A stretch of DNA of 64,000 nucleotides, taken from positions 72,795-136,794 of the forward strand of contig JAIMKR010000005.1 of assembly GCA_020692325.1 (NCBI GenBank), written 5' to 3'. This DNA comes from Desulfocurvus sp. GTDB taxonomy: Bacteria; Desulfobacterota; Desulfovibrionia; Desulfovibrionales; Desulfovibrionaceae. Position numbers and translations under genes: made by a program. Below the pieces are notes generated by a model, which was given only the letters and a program-made list of their open reading frames with translations, searched no databases and was not told where the DNA came from. This document shows, one piece after another, positions 8,321-19,500 of the stretch (its first letter is position 1; each line of letters begins with the position of its first letter).

Positions 8321-9238
8321 ATGAGCGACATCAAACTGTTCCGCACCGGCCCCCAGGGCGTGGCCGAACTCAAAAGCCATTCCGTGGCGCTGGAGCGCTC
8401 GCTTCAGGCGCTGATGGAACGGAATCTGGAAACGCTTCTGGGCGTGCGCTTCCTGGCCTCGGAGTATTCCACCGGCCCCAAGCACAAGGGCCGCATCGAC
8501 ACCCTGGGGCTTGACGAGAACGGCTGCCCGGTCATCATCGAGTACAAGCGCGCCACCAACGAGAACGTCATCAACCAGGGGCTGTTCTACCTGGATTGGC
8601 TGCTCGACCATCAGGCGGAATTCAAGCTGCTGGCGCTGGAGCGGCTTGGGCAGGAGGCGGCGGACGCCATCGACTGGTTCGGGCCGCGCCTGCTGTGTAT
8701 CGCGGGCGACTTCACACGCTACGACGACCATGCCGTGCTGCAAATGAACCGCAACATCGAGCTCATCCGCTACCGGCACTACCCGGAAGGCTTCCTGCTC
8801 CTGGAGATGGTCAACACCGTGAACACGGAGGCCCAGGCCGCCGCCGGCTGCGCCGCGCCAACCAACGGGACCAGACATCCGGTCAAGACCGTCTCGGAAT
8901 ATCTGGCCCAGGCGTCCGAGCCATTGCGGGAGCTGTATCAGGCCCTGGAGGACATCCTTCTGTCCATGGGCGACGACGTGGAAAAGAAGGTGCTCAAGCA
9001 CTACATCGCCTTCAAGCGCATCAAGAACTTCGCCTGCGTCGAGGTCAAAACGCAGAACAAGTGCCTCATCGTCAACGTGAAATGCCCACCGACCGGGGAA
9101 AATCTCATCCCCGGCTTCACGGCGGACGTGACCAACGTGGGCCACCTGGGCACGGGCAATCTGGAAATCACCATCCGCGGCATGGACGACCTGGCGCGCG
9201 CGCAGCGCCTGTTGGAAATGAGCTACCAGTTGAGCTGA
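8321..9238 (+). CDS. DUF5655 protein with NucS/DUF91-like nuclease domain
   Basis: The N-terminal half carries a PD-(D/E)XK-like core: GRIDTLGLDENG then VIIEYKRATNENVINQGLFYLDWL (near residues 50-95), with D and E-x-K as the likely metal-binding residues. The C-terminal part (from about residue 190, KTVSEYLAQASEPL onward) matches DUF5655. Such proteins are often found with type I RM genes and are presumed nucleases or accessory factors. GAAGGAGACC precedes the ATG. It starts about 100 bases after fic and ends 13 bases before hsdR, so it is probably co-transcribed with hsdR. The family is firm; activity is inferred from the fold. Confidence 0.82.
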   Translation: MSDIKLFRTGPQGVAELKSHSVALERSLQALMERNLETLLGVRFLASEYSTGPKHKGRIDTLGLDENGCPVIIEYKRATNENVINQGLFYLDWLLDHQAEFKLLALERLGQEAADAIDWFGPRLLCIAGDFTRYDDHAVLQMNRNIELIRYRHYPEGFLLLEMVNTVNTEAQAAAGCAAPTNGTRHPVKTVSEYLAQASEPLRELYQALEDILLSMGDDVEKKVLKHYIAFKRIKNFACVEVKTQNKCLIVNVKCPPTGENLIPGFTADVTNVGHLGTGNLEITIRGMDDLARAQRLLEMSYQLS

Positions 9239-9251
9239 ATGGAGTTCCCCC

Positions 9252-12200
9252 ATGAGTCAGACCGATGAGCACGCCTTCGAATCCTGTGTGACCGCCATGC
9301 TGACCAAGGCCGGCTGGCGTGGCGGCGATGTGGCCGACTGGGACAAAAAGCAGGCCTTGTTCCCAGCGCATGTGATTGGGTTCATCCAGGCCACGCAACC
9401 CAAGCTCTGGGACGACATGGCGAAGCTACACGGCCAGAGCCTGCCCGCCATGCTCGTGGCCGCGTTGGTGAAGGAACTGGACGCCAAGGGCTCGCTGCAC
9501 GTGCTGCGGCACGGATTCAAATTCTTCGGCAAAACGTTCCGCCTGGCCTACTTCAAGCCGGCCCACAACCTTTCGCCGGATGTCCAGGCGCTCTACGCCG
9601 GCAACGACCTCACCGTCACCCGGCAGGTGCCGTGTCACCCGGACAAGATCGACACAGCCGACATGGTTTTCGCGATCAACGGCCTGCCCGTGGCCACCTG
9701 CGAGCTCAAGAACCCGTGCACCGGCCAGACCTGGCGCGATGCCGTCGTTCAGTACAAGGAAGACCGCGACCCGCGCACGCCCCTGTTCCGGTTCAAGTCG
9801 CGCGCGCTGGTCCACTTCGCCGCAGACCCGGACGAGGTGCACATGTGCACGCGTCTGGCGGGCGAGGGATCCGTCTTTTTGCCCTTCAACCGGGGCAGCC
9901 ACCCGGGCCAGACCCGGTGCGGCAAAGGCAACCCACCGCACCCCTCTGGGTACCGCACCGGTTATTTCTGGTCGGAGGTGCTTGAGCGCGATGCCTTCCT
10001 TGGCATTCTCGGCAACTACATGTTTCTTGACCGGAAGACGGAGAAGGTGGCCGACGAGCACGGGGAACGCCATGTCACCAGGGAGAAGCTGATCTTTCCG
10101 CGCTACCACCAGCTGGACGCCGTGACGCGGCTGATCGCCGCCAGCCGGGAGCAGGGACCCGGCCACAACTATCTGATCCAGCACTCCGCCGGAAGCGGCA
10201 AGACGAACAGCATCTCCTGGCTCTCGCACAGCCTCTCAAGCCTGCACGACGCCAAGGACAACAAGCTTTTCGACTGCGTCGTCGTCATAACCGACCGCAA
10301 GGTGCTGGACCGGCAGCTGCAAGACGCCATCTACCAGATCGAGCACGCCCAGGGCGTAGTGAAGGCCATCGACCAAGACGCGCGGCAGCTCGCCGAAGCG
10401 CTGGTGGATGGTACCAAGATCGTCATCACCACCCTGCAGAAATTCCCCTTCGTGCTGCGTGGGCTGCTGCACGTGGCCGGGGCGGCCGGCCTGGAGCAGG
10501 CGACCGAGGGCGAGCGTAAGCAGGCCAAGGACTGGGAAGAGGCCATCGCCCACCGCAAGTACGCGGTCATCGTGGACGAGGCGCATTCCAGCCAGACGGG
10601 CGAAAGCGCCCGCGAGCTTAAGTTCATTCTCGGGGCTGGCGCCGCGGCGTCCGGTGATGGGGATGACGACGAATCGCCCGCAGACTGGGAGGACGGGCTC
10701 AACCAAGTGATGCTGTCGCGGGGCAGGCAGCCCAACCTTTCATTCTACGCCTTTACCGCCACGCCCAAGGGCAAGACACTGGAGCTCTTCGGCCAGCCCG
10801 GTCCGGATGGCAAGCCGGCGCCTTTCCACATCTACAGCATGCGGCAGGCCATCGAGGAAGGCTTCATCCTGGACGTACTGTCCAACTACACCACCTATGC
10901 CACGTACTTCCAACTCATCAAGGCGGCAGCGGACGATCCCGCCTTGCCGAAAAAAAAGGCAGTGAAGGAGCTGGTGAAGTTTTTGTCCCTGCATCCCTAC
11001 AACCTCGAACAGAAGACCGAGGTGATGGTGGAGCACTTTCGGCGCAGTGTGCGCCACCGGCTCGGCGGCAAGGCCAAGGCCATGGTCGTCACGGGCTCGC
11101 GTCTGCACGCCGTGCGCTACATGCGGACTCTTACCCGCTACATCGAGGAGAAGGGCTACACGGACGTGCGGCCTCTGGTGGCCTTCAGCGGAACAGTGAA
11201 AGACCCTGATACGGGCCAGGAGTTCACCGAGCCGGGCATGAACATCGACTGCGTCACCGGCAAGCCCATCGGCGAGGGACAGCTTCCCGAGCGCTTCGAC
11301 AGCCCGGACTACAATGTGCTGCTTGTGGCCAACAAATATCAGACAGGGTTCGACCAGCCCTTGCTACACACCATGTACGTGGACAAACGCCTGGACGGGG
11401 TGCAGGCGGTGCAGACCCTCTCGCGGCTCAACCGCATGATTCCGGGCAAGGAAGCGCCCTTCGTGCTCGACTTCGTCAACAAGGCCGAGGACATCTACAG
11501 GGCCTTCAAGCCATACTACGACGCCACGAGCCTGCATGAGGCGGCCGACCCTGGCCAGCTGGAGAAGCTCAAACACGAGCTGGATCAGCTCCAAGTCTAC
11601 CACGGCAGTGAGGTCGAGGCCTTCGCCAGGATCTTCTACAAGCCCGCGGCCAGCCAAACTCCCGCCGACCATGCGGCCATGGAGCGGCAACTTCAGCCTG
11701 CGGTGGATCGCTTCGAGGACCTGCCAGACGAGGACCAGCGCGGGGCATTTCGTGACAAGCTCGTCAGCTACGTGAACCTCTACGCCTTCCTCAGCCAGGT
11801 CATTCCCTATGGCGATCAAGACCTTGAGATGCTGTACACCTTCGGACGTTTTCTGCTGCCACACCTGCCACATGGCGCGAATACAAGGCGCGTGCATCTG
11901 GGCGACGAGGTGGCCTTGCGCTATTACCGCATGGAGCGCCTCTCCACCGGGGCCATAGATCTTGATGCCGGAGATGCTCCCGGAGTCAAGAGCCCGACCG
12001 AAACCGGCACCGGTCAAACAGAGGAACAGCAGGCTCCCCTGTCGGAGATCATACAGACCCTCAATGATCGCCTCGGCACGCAGTTCACGGAGGAGGACAG
12101 GCTCTTCTTCCAACAGATCAAGGAGCGCGCCTGTGCAAACGATCAGGTGGTCCAAACGGCACTAGCCAACCCGCTGGACAAATTCGCTTTGGGCGTCAAA

Positions 12201-12353
12201 AAGCTTCTTGCCGACTTGATGCTCGAGCGCATGGCTGAGAACGACAAGATCGTCACCCGATACATGTCGGACAAGGATTTCCGGGGCACAGCCTTCCCGA
12301 TCCTCGCGCGGGAGATCTTCAACACCGTGAGAGCGGGCAGTCCAGTCCGGTGA
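9252..12353 (+). CDS. hsdR: Type I restriction endonuclease subunit HsdR
   Basis: HsdR translocates DNA using ATP and cuts it away from the recognition site when the target is unmethylated. The N-terminal nuclease domain contains the D...ExK core (DTADMVFAINGLPVATCELKN, near residue 140). The SF2 motor has Walker A SAGSGKTN near residue 315, DEAH in VIVDEAHSSQTGES near residue 440, TATPKG near 500 and the motif VI region QTLSRLNRM near 725. At 1033 residues it is full length for the family. It is the last gene of the RM locus. No missing motif is visible, so the whole system looks active. Confidence 0.95.
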   Translation: MSQTDEHAFESCVTAMLTKAGWRGGDVADWDKKQALFPAHVIGFIQATQPKLWDDMAKLHGQSLPAMLVAALVKELDAKGSLHVLRHGFKFFGKTFRLAYFKPAHNLSPDVQALYAGNDLTVTRQVPCHPDKIDTADMVFAINGLPVATCELKNPCTGQTWRDAVVQYKEDRDPRTPLFRFKSRALVHFAADPDEVHMCTRLAGEGSVFLPFNRGSHPGQTRCGKGNPPHPSGYRTGYFWSEVLERDAFLGILGNYMFLDRKTEKVADEHGERHVTREKLIFPRYHQLDAVTRLIAASREQGPGHNYLIQHSAGSGKTNSISWLSHSLSSLHDAKDNKLFDCVVVITDRKVLDRQLQDAIYQIEHAQGVVKAIDQDARQLAEALVDGTKIVITTLQKFPFVLRGLLHVAGAAGLEQATEGERKQAKDWEEAIAHRKYAVIVDEAHSSQTGESARELKFILGAGAAASGDGDDDESPADWEDGLNQVMLSRGRQPNLSFYAFTATPKGKTLELFGQPGPDGKPAPFHIYSMRQAIEEGFILDVLSNYTTYATYFQLIKAAADDPALPKKKAVKELVKFLSLHPYNLEQKTEVMVEHFRRSVRHRLGGKAKAMVVTGSRLHAVRYMRTLTRYIEEKGYTDVRPLVAFSGTVKDPDTGQEFTEPGMNIDCVTGKPIGEGQLPERFDSPDYNVLLVANKYQTGFDQPLLHTMYVDKRLDGVQAVQTLSRLNRMIPGKEAPFVLDFVNKAEDIYRAFKPYYDATSLHEAADPGQLEKLKHELDQLQVYHGSEVEAFARIFYKPAASQTPADHAAMERQLQPAVDRFEDLPDEDQRGAFRDKLVSYVNLYAFLSQVIPYGDQDLEMLYTFGRFLLPHLPHGANTRRVHLGDEVALRYYRMERLSTGAIDLDAGDAPGVKSPTETGTGQTEEQQAPLSEIIQTLNDRLGTQFTEEDRLFFQQIKERACANDQVVQTALANPLDKFALGVKKLLADLMLERMAENDKIVTRYMSDKDFRGTAFPILAREIFNTVRAGSPVR

Positions 12354-12432
12354 TAACCCTCTTGAAGGCACCACAAATTTCAGGCCGGCTGTCGTAACTA
12401 TCCCTGTGACCTGCCGGGATTCTTCGGACCAC

Positions 12433-12990
12433 TCAATTCTTGAGGGTGGCCTCCCAATTAGTGTTGGCCTGAGCAATGCGGCTGTAGGCCGCTGGTGTCA
12501 TGTTGCCTAAGCTTGAGTGGGGCCGCACTTGTAGTGCTGCCGCCACTGTTCAATAACCACCTTCGCCTCTTGACGATTCCGAAACCACTCCATGGATAGG
12601 CACTCGTCGCGGAATTTGCCGTTGAGGCTCTCTGCCGTCCCGTTCTGCCACGGCTTGCCAGGGGCTATCAAGGCGATGTCGAGTGACTCGGCTACCGCCC
12701 AACGAAGCAATGCTTTGGACACGAACTCAGGGCCGTTGTCGGAACGCAGATGCTGCGGGGCTCCGCGCTCGCTGACCAGCCGCGACAGCACTTCAATCAC
12801 ACGTCCGGAGCGGATGCTCCCGGCAATGTCGATGGCCAGGCTCTCGCGGGTGAACTCATCGACCACGGTGAGACACTTCACCTGCTGGCCGTTGGCGCAG
12901 GCATCAAACACGAAGTCGTATGCCCAGACCTCGTTGGCGAAACTCGGTGTCTTGGGCCTGGGCCGAGAGGCGGTGTAAAGTCCCCTGTTG
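12433..12990 (-). pseudogene. IS3-family transposase OrfB fragment with 3' frameshift
   Basis: The minus strand encodes the DDE integrase core of an IS3-type OrfB: NEVWAYDFVFDACANGQQ, VVDEFTRESLAIDIAG, RSDNGPEFVSKAL and NGTAESLNGKFRDECLS. After EQWRQHY the frame runs into a stop, while a shifted frame continues VRPHSSLGNMTPAAYS to a TGA at 12433-12435, so one base is lost or gained near 12530. OrfA and the first third of OrfB are missing, and the ORF is joined upstream to unrelated sequence. The element end may be the TG at about 12411. It is a dead remnant. Confidence 0.8.
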
Positions 12991-12999
12991 TAGGGCCAG

Positions 13000-13317
13000 C
13001 TAGGAGTAGAGATTCTGGGTTGGAGGTTTTGAGGTAGCCGGAGGGCAGGGGGTACCTCCTGCCCTCCGGGCGGCGAAGCGTTTGGCCGGCCGTTGCTGGT
13101 CCTCCAACTCGGCGTATATCCACGGGATGAAGCACATGTAGCGCACACGCCTCTGGATGGTGGAGGTGCCGGGGAAAAGCCGGTCGGCGATGGCGTCGCG
13201 GATGCCGCCGATGCCGAGTTCGTCTCGGGAGTCTTTCTCGCGGAACAACGCGAGCAGTTCCATGACGCGTTCGTGAGCCACGCCGTCGTGGTCGAGCCAA
13301 ATGATGGTTGACGTCAT
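13000..13317 (-). pseudogene. DUF6361 family protein, N-terminal fragment
   Basis: From ATG 13315-13317 the minus strand reads MTSTIIWLDHDG, then REKDSRDELGIGGIRDAIAD, RLFPGTSTIQRRVRYMCFIP and WIYAELEDQQRPAKRFAAR, a good match to the N-terminus of DUF6361 proteins, which are normally several hundred residues. Family-like sequence stops at about 13072, where a hairpin and IS-related DNA begin, so the 3' part has been lost. It lies just downstream of the DUF4011 helicase gene on the same strand and may once have been its partner. Function of the family is unknown to me. Confidence 0.6.
13038..13069. repeat. 12-bp perfect hairpin at the DUF6361/IS junction
   Basis: CCGGAGGGCAGG (13038-13049) pairs exactly with CCTGCCCTCCGG (13058-13069) around an 8-base loop. 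It sits where DUF6361 similarity ends and IS3-related sequence begins. It could be part of a mobile-element end or a REP-type element. The pairing is certain; the origin is not. Confidence 0.5.
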
Positions 13318-13544
13318 GAATTGTTGTACCTTTGGGCAATTATATTGTCTGCGGAGATATGTTGATAAAATTGCAATCATGCAATGATGCTTGCGAGTGC
13401 GCGCTCAAACGGAGCGTTGCCTCTGGCAGCAGGCGCGCCATTGCCCTGCCGACCAGTGCATTTGCTACGGCCTCGCTCTAGTAGTGGAGACCAAGCATTT
13501 TCGCCTAAGGGATAATATGTGTATTTATGTAGGATAATTTATAA

Positions 13545-16500
13545 TTACTTCAGCACCAAGTTCTCGCCATCCCTCTCAATATCGGTAGCCAGCGCCAGCA
13601 GAGTCACGCCCTTCTGCATGTGCGCACGGACATTCTGCGCCACGCGTCTAAAGCCCAGGAGGTGGGCGGTTTCCTGCTCCAGAACATCGCGCGAGGCCGA
13701 GATGTATTGGCGGAGGATGTGGCGTGCTGCGTTGGCGATTTCCTCGGGCGGGATTTCACCGGAGGCGCGGTGGCTCTCCTCGCTGCCCCCCTGGATCCTG
13801 AATCCCGTGTAGGCATCTGGTGGTGTCTGCCTCTCCCAGAGGAACGTCTCGTCCTTGCCTCGCTGAACAAGGACGTCACTCGTGTTCTTGGCCACTCCGA
13901 GCACCCGCTCCTTGCACTTCTCCGTCGCCTTGGCGAAGCCCCAGCGCGCGCCGACGCGCCGCGTGAGCAGCGTCAGGCTCATGGGCGCCTCGCAAGCCAG
14001 AACCTCCTGTAGTGCCTGCCGTATCCGATAGGTGCTCTGCGGCAAGTAGTAGTCCTCCTGCGTGCCCAAAGAGGTTGTAATATAACTTGGCGCGTATTCT
14101 TCAAGCATCTCTTCCGGCTTTGCCGAATCCGTGGAGGGGGCGTTGGCGAACTGCTGCGCGCAGGCCTCGGGAGCAATAAAGGCCGGGGGAGGACAGGCCT
14201 CGGGGGCTTCCTCCTTTTCCGTCCGGTGGAGCATAGCCTTCTCGATGGCGGCCTCCACCTTGGATAAGGCTGCCTGCGGGTTTTGCCACCAGTCCGTGGA
14301 CCAGACACGGGCGATTTCCCAGCCCAGTCCGCGCAGCACCATCTCGCGCAGTCTGTCGCGGTCGCGGGCGTTGTGCGAGCGGTGGTAGTTGGCCCCGTCG
14401 CACTCGATGCCCAAAAGGTATCGGCCCGGACACTCCGGGTCCACAACGGCCAAGTCGATGCGATAGCCGGAACAACCCACCTGGGCATGCACCATGTGTC
14501 CTTTGGAGCGCAGAGCTTCGCAAACCTGCTTCTCGAACGGCGAATCAAAATCCGCCGAGGGGTCGCGGGTGATGGACTCGTGTATGGCCGCCATGCCGCG
14601 CTGCGCATACTCCATGTAGCATTTCAAATCCTGCACGCCCCTGGCCCGCGTGCGCGCCAAGTCGATCTGCTCCGGCTTGAGGGAGGAGAACAGAACCACT
14701 TCCTTTCTCGCGCGGGTCACCGCCACGTTGAGCCGCCGCTCGCCGCCGTCGCGATTGAGCGGGCCAAAATTCATGCTCACCTTGCCTACGGCGTCCGGCC
14801 CGTAGCCCACGGAGAAAAAGATGGCGTCGCGTTCGTCGCCCTGGACATTCTCCAAATTCTTGATGAACACCCGATCTGGATTCTCGGGGTCGAAGAAGCG
14901 TTCAATCTCCGGGTGGTTTCTGCGCTCCGCCTCCAGCAGGTCGGCGATGAGGTCGCGCTGCGCCTGGCTGAAGGTCACCACGCCAATGCTCGCCGACGAA
15001 AGCACGGGGTCGATCAGGCGTCGGATCATCTCGCTCACCAGCGCCTCGGCCTCGATGCGGTTGGTGCGGGACTTGGACTTATCATAAACGCCCGCCACGT
15101 GGCGGAAGCTCACCGCCTTTTCCAACTGCGGAGAAGGGAACGTCAGCAGGCTGTTGCCATAATACTGGTGGTTGCTGAAGGCGATGAGGCCCTCGTTACG
15201 GCTGCGGTAGTGCCAGCGCAGGTGCAGCTGCGGCAGGCTGGCCGCAAGGCATTCGTCCAGGATGCTTTCCGCATCCTCCACGGTCTCCTCGTCCTCTTCG
15301 GTTTCGCCGTCCTCGCGCTGAAAGAAATTCGTGGGCGGCAGCTGCTTGGGGTCGCCCACGATGATGGCCTGCCGTCCTCGGGCGATGGCGCCCACGGCGT
15401 CCCATACGGGAATCTGCGAAGCCTCGTCGAAGACCACGAGGTCGAAGGGAGTGTGCCCGGCGTCCATGTATTGGGCGATGGACATTGGGCTCATGAGCAG
15501 GCAGGGCTTGAGCCGGGGCAGGAGGTTGGGAATCTTCTGCACCAGGGCGCGGATGGACATGTGGCTGCGTTTCTTGTTGAGCTGTCGATTCAAAATGCCC
15601 ATCTCGGAGTCGTCGTTGGCCTTGGCTCCGGCGATGGGCACACGGGCGGACAGACGCGCATAGATCTCGTCGCGGGTCAGCTTGGTGTAACGTTCGTCGG
15701 TCTCGCGGAACTGCCGGATCTTGTCCTCGAAGCCCGAGCTGAAGAAGTTGCGCAGCACGGGCTCGGCGTGGACGATGCTCTCTACCCACCATTGGTAGTA
15801 GCCACGCCTAATGGTTGATTCGATTTCTTCGTCCTGGAGTTTCCCCTTCTCCAGAAGGGTGACGATGGGTTTCAAACCGATGGACAAGGCCTCCCTGCGC
15901 GCACCCCGCCACTGGCACCAGCCTTTGAATCGCCCCAGCTCTTGCAACAGCGTTTCCGTCCCTTGTTCGAGGGCCGAGAGCGGCCCTTGCTCCTGTGCCT
16001 GCCTGAAGGCGTATGTTTCCGGGCCAAGAAGGGAACGGAGAGCCTCCTTCTGTTTTTGAATCCCTGCATGGGCAGCGAGAAATACCTCAGCGACCTCCTG
16101 AAGGCGTCCAATTCGACTCGAATGAAGCAGCGCGGCCCAGCCGTCCAGCAGCTCCTCCGCCCCTCGCGAACTCAGTTTGACGGCAGCAGGGATCTGCGTG
16201 CGAATGGCGTTGGCTCTGTCAAAGAGCGTGACAACACGCTCATCCGTGATGCGTCCGCCATTCCACTCATCCTCAAGCGCTCCCTGGCCATATGCATCTA
16301 GGGATTTCCAGCGTGCAAGGAGGGCGTTGTATTCCGTCGTTTGGTGGATGACCGAAGCGAGTTGTTCATGGGTGGAACGCTGGCCAAGGGCAGAGGCCGC
16401 GTACAAGGCATCGCGCCACCGCAACCAACGTCCCAGGTTCGCCTCTTCTGCCAGGAGCCCTTCGACACCCTGCTCCAGCATGTCCAACGCAGGGATGCCG

Positions 16501-19500
16501 CGCTCGATCTGCCACGGGGATTTTGGGAAACCGAGCGCGCGACATACCCACTCCAGCTGTTCCCAAAATCCGTTGGTGGCGGCGACAACAGCCTCCACAC
16601 GGCTGGGAAGCAAGGCTCGGCGCGACCAGACCTCACGCACCCATATTGTGATGATCCCCGCCGTGTTGCGCCCCGCCATGGCGGCCACGGACTCCGCGCA
16701 GTGATGCAAACCCTCTCGGCGGGCCAGGAGTGACTCCACCGCCCTATCCGTCGCCTGCCCATCCGCCCAGGTCTGTCCAAGGAGTTGCTCTGCCTTGTCG
16801 CATATGGCGGCCCACTGGGCGTTCAATTCGCGAAGCTCGCGCGCTTGGGACAGGATCTCCTCAAGTCTCTGCGTTTCCGGAGCGTTGCCCGCCAAAGAGA
16901 CTGTCCGAAGAGCCTTGCGGATGGTTCGATGCTTCAACCAACGCTTAGGGCCCCAGCTTGCCTTTGCCACATTCAGCATGGCGATAAGCGCGTCCAGATC
17001 AAGAGTGTGCAGATCCGGCGTGAATTCCGCCGAAAGAGTCTGCGACAAGGCGCGCCGTCTCCTGCTCTTTTCGAGCACGGCGGCGACTTCACGCTTTGCT
17101 GCGAGCCAATCCTGCGCCTGCATGAGAGCGGGCGTGGGGAAGGGATCGGCGCAAATACTCGCGGCGATATCCTGGTACTGGGAAATCTGCATGGGGTTCA
17201 GCGCATCCAGACCAAGACATGGCAACACCTCCCGGGCAGCTTTGCGCATAGCCCGGATGCGCTCGCCAAGGCCTTTGACAAGTCCCAGCGCCTCTCGTTC
17301 GAATTCCGACGACCACGAGGGGGCCTCCAGCCCGCCCCACGGTTGCAGGCCCGCAGTTCCTCCGCACGCGGCCGCAACTTTGGCGCCGATGGTCTCGAAG
17401 TTCAGATCCAAAAGCTCCCGTGGGAATAGGGCGCCAAGCCACTCCTGCAACTGGAAGAGTCTTTTCGCCTGAATCAGCACCGCGCCCAGCTCTGTGCGCA
17501 GAGTCTCAAGGTCTCCGGAACGAAGCAGAGGAGCCGGGGGCTCAGGCGTGGCGGACAGCGCCCCCACCAGCCCAGGGTATTGGGAAAGCCGTTCCTCGTC
17601 CAATGGCCCGAGGTTGAGTAACGGCAAAAGCTCCAGGGAGGAGGTGCGCAAGGCTTCAATGTTGTCGGAGAGCGTCTGAAGAGCATTCCCCACATCGCGT
17701 TGGAGCACGGGGCTCCAGACGTCACACTGGACGTCTCCCCATGGGTGGTTTTCCAGGTTCCCGCAATCCGCAACAGTCAGGTTCAAGTCGCGGGCGCTCT
17801 GCCACAGTTTGTCCAATTTGGTTTGGTCGAACTCCTCCGGAGCCTTCCAGAACAGGGCCACATGTGGCACGTCCGTGAGCCCGATGAGCTTGGACAGGCC
17901 CTGGAAGGCGGTTTCGCCGGAACTCTGCACCTTGTGCAGGGTCTGCACGTATTCATCCAGCTCGGCGCGCAGGGTGGCCAGACGTTCGGCTTCCCGCCGC
18001 CAGTACTCGGAATCGAAGGTGGAGGCCCCGGTGAGGGGCTGGCCAAGCTGCTTGATGACCTCCTGCTTGCTGCTTTTGTTGGAGTGCAGCTCCAGACAGA
18101 AGTTTCCCAGCCCACACTGGGCTAGGCGGTCGCGCACCACAGTGAGCGCGGCCATTTTCTCCGACACGAAGAGCACGGACTTGCCGCAGGCCAGGCAGTG
18201 GGCGATGAGATTGGTGATGGTCTGGGACTTGCCCGTGCCCGGGGGGCCATGCAGCACGAAGCTTTTGCCTTCCGCGGCGGCGTAGACCGCCGCCAATTGC
18301 GAGGAGTCGGTCAGTACCGGGCAGAAGGTTTCCAGAGGCGAGTGTGTGCGATCCAACTGCTGGGCGTCGGGGAAGCCCCCGGAGTCCGGGAAGGGAAGCT
18401 TGGGCGTGTTGACCAGATGCGACACGACGGGATTTTTGAGCAATTCGTCGGTGCGTTCCTCAAGGTCCCGCCACATGAGGAATTTGGCGAAGGAGAAGAA
18501 TCCGAGGCAGGCGTCCTCCACAACCTCCCAGCGGTCGATCTTCTTCACCGCCTCGCGGAAGGTGCCCAGGATGAAGGGCACGTCAACACCGTGGTCGTCC
18601 TGGGGCACGGGGTCCATGCTGGGCAGGGAGAGTTCAAAGTCCTTGGCCAAAAGTTCCAGGAGAGTGGTGTTGATGCGCACCTCGTCATCGCGCTTGCGCA
18701 GGCGGAAACCCTCTAGGATCGAGCCGCGCAAAATTTCCACCGGCACGAGGATGAGCGGCGCGAGCAGGCGCCTCTGGCTGGCCGGCGTCTCGTACCAGGC
18801 CAGAAAGCCAAGGGCGAGGTACAGGGTGCTGGCCCCGCCCTCCTCCATTTGCAGGGTGGCTTCGCGGTAAATCTCCAGCATCTGGCGCGACAACTTGTCG
18901 CGCCCGGCCCCGGCGCGCAGGCGCTTGGCCTTGAACTCCTCCTGGAGCACGACCTTGCGGGCGTCGTCGCCCGTCCTGCGGCGGAACACCTCGGCGCTGC
19001 GCGGGTCGTCCTCGGCGAATTCGCTCGGATTGGCCAGCACCTCGAACTTGTCGCCGTCGGCCAGCGCGTCCTCAAGGCTCGCGATGTCCGGGCAGAGGAT
19101 CTGCACGGCCTTGTTGGTGAACTTGAAGTTCAGCAACCTGTTGCGCAGGGAGAGGTCGAGCAGCTTGCGCTTCCAACGGTCCAGACGCGTTGCCGGCGTC
19201 TCCGGCTGTTCCTCAGGTTGCCCGTCGGGGCGCACCGCCCCTTCCACCAGCGAGAGGTCCGGGGGCAAAGCCGCCCCGTCTGCCGCCTGCCCGGAACTCG
19301 CGCGCTCCGTTCCGCCATGCTCGCCCCGCAGCGGCAAGGGACGGATGGCGGCCTTGCGGCATCTCGCCACGTCCACCACGCAGACGAAATCCTGCTCGTT
19401 TTCAAGTTTGGCTTTGCCCAACTGTACGGCGATATTGAAGTCGTTTGGCGGCGCGGAAGTGAGCGTCATCGCCTCCACGAGGCAGATTTCCGCCAGCTCG

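Noticed and set aside
14283..15818. 511-codon plus-strand open frame inside the helicase gene
   Set aside because: It is antisense to the conserved helicase and nuclease motifs and shows no family signature of its own.
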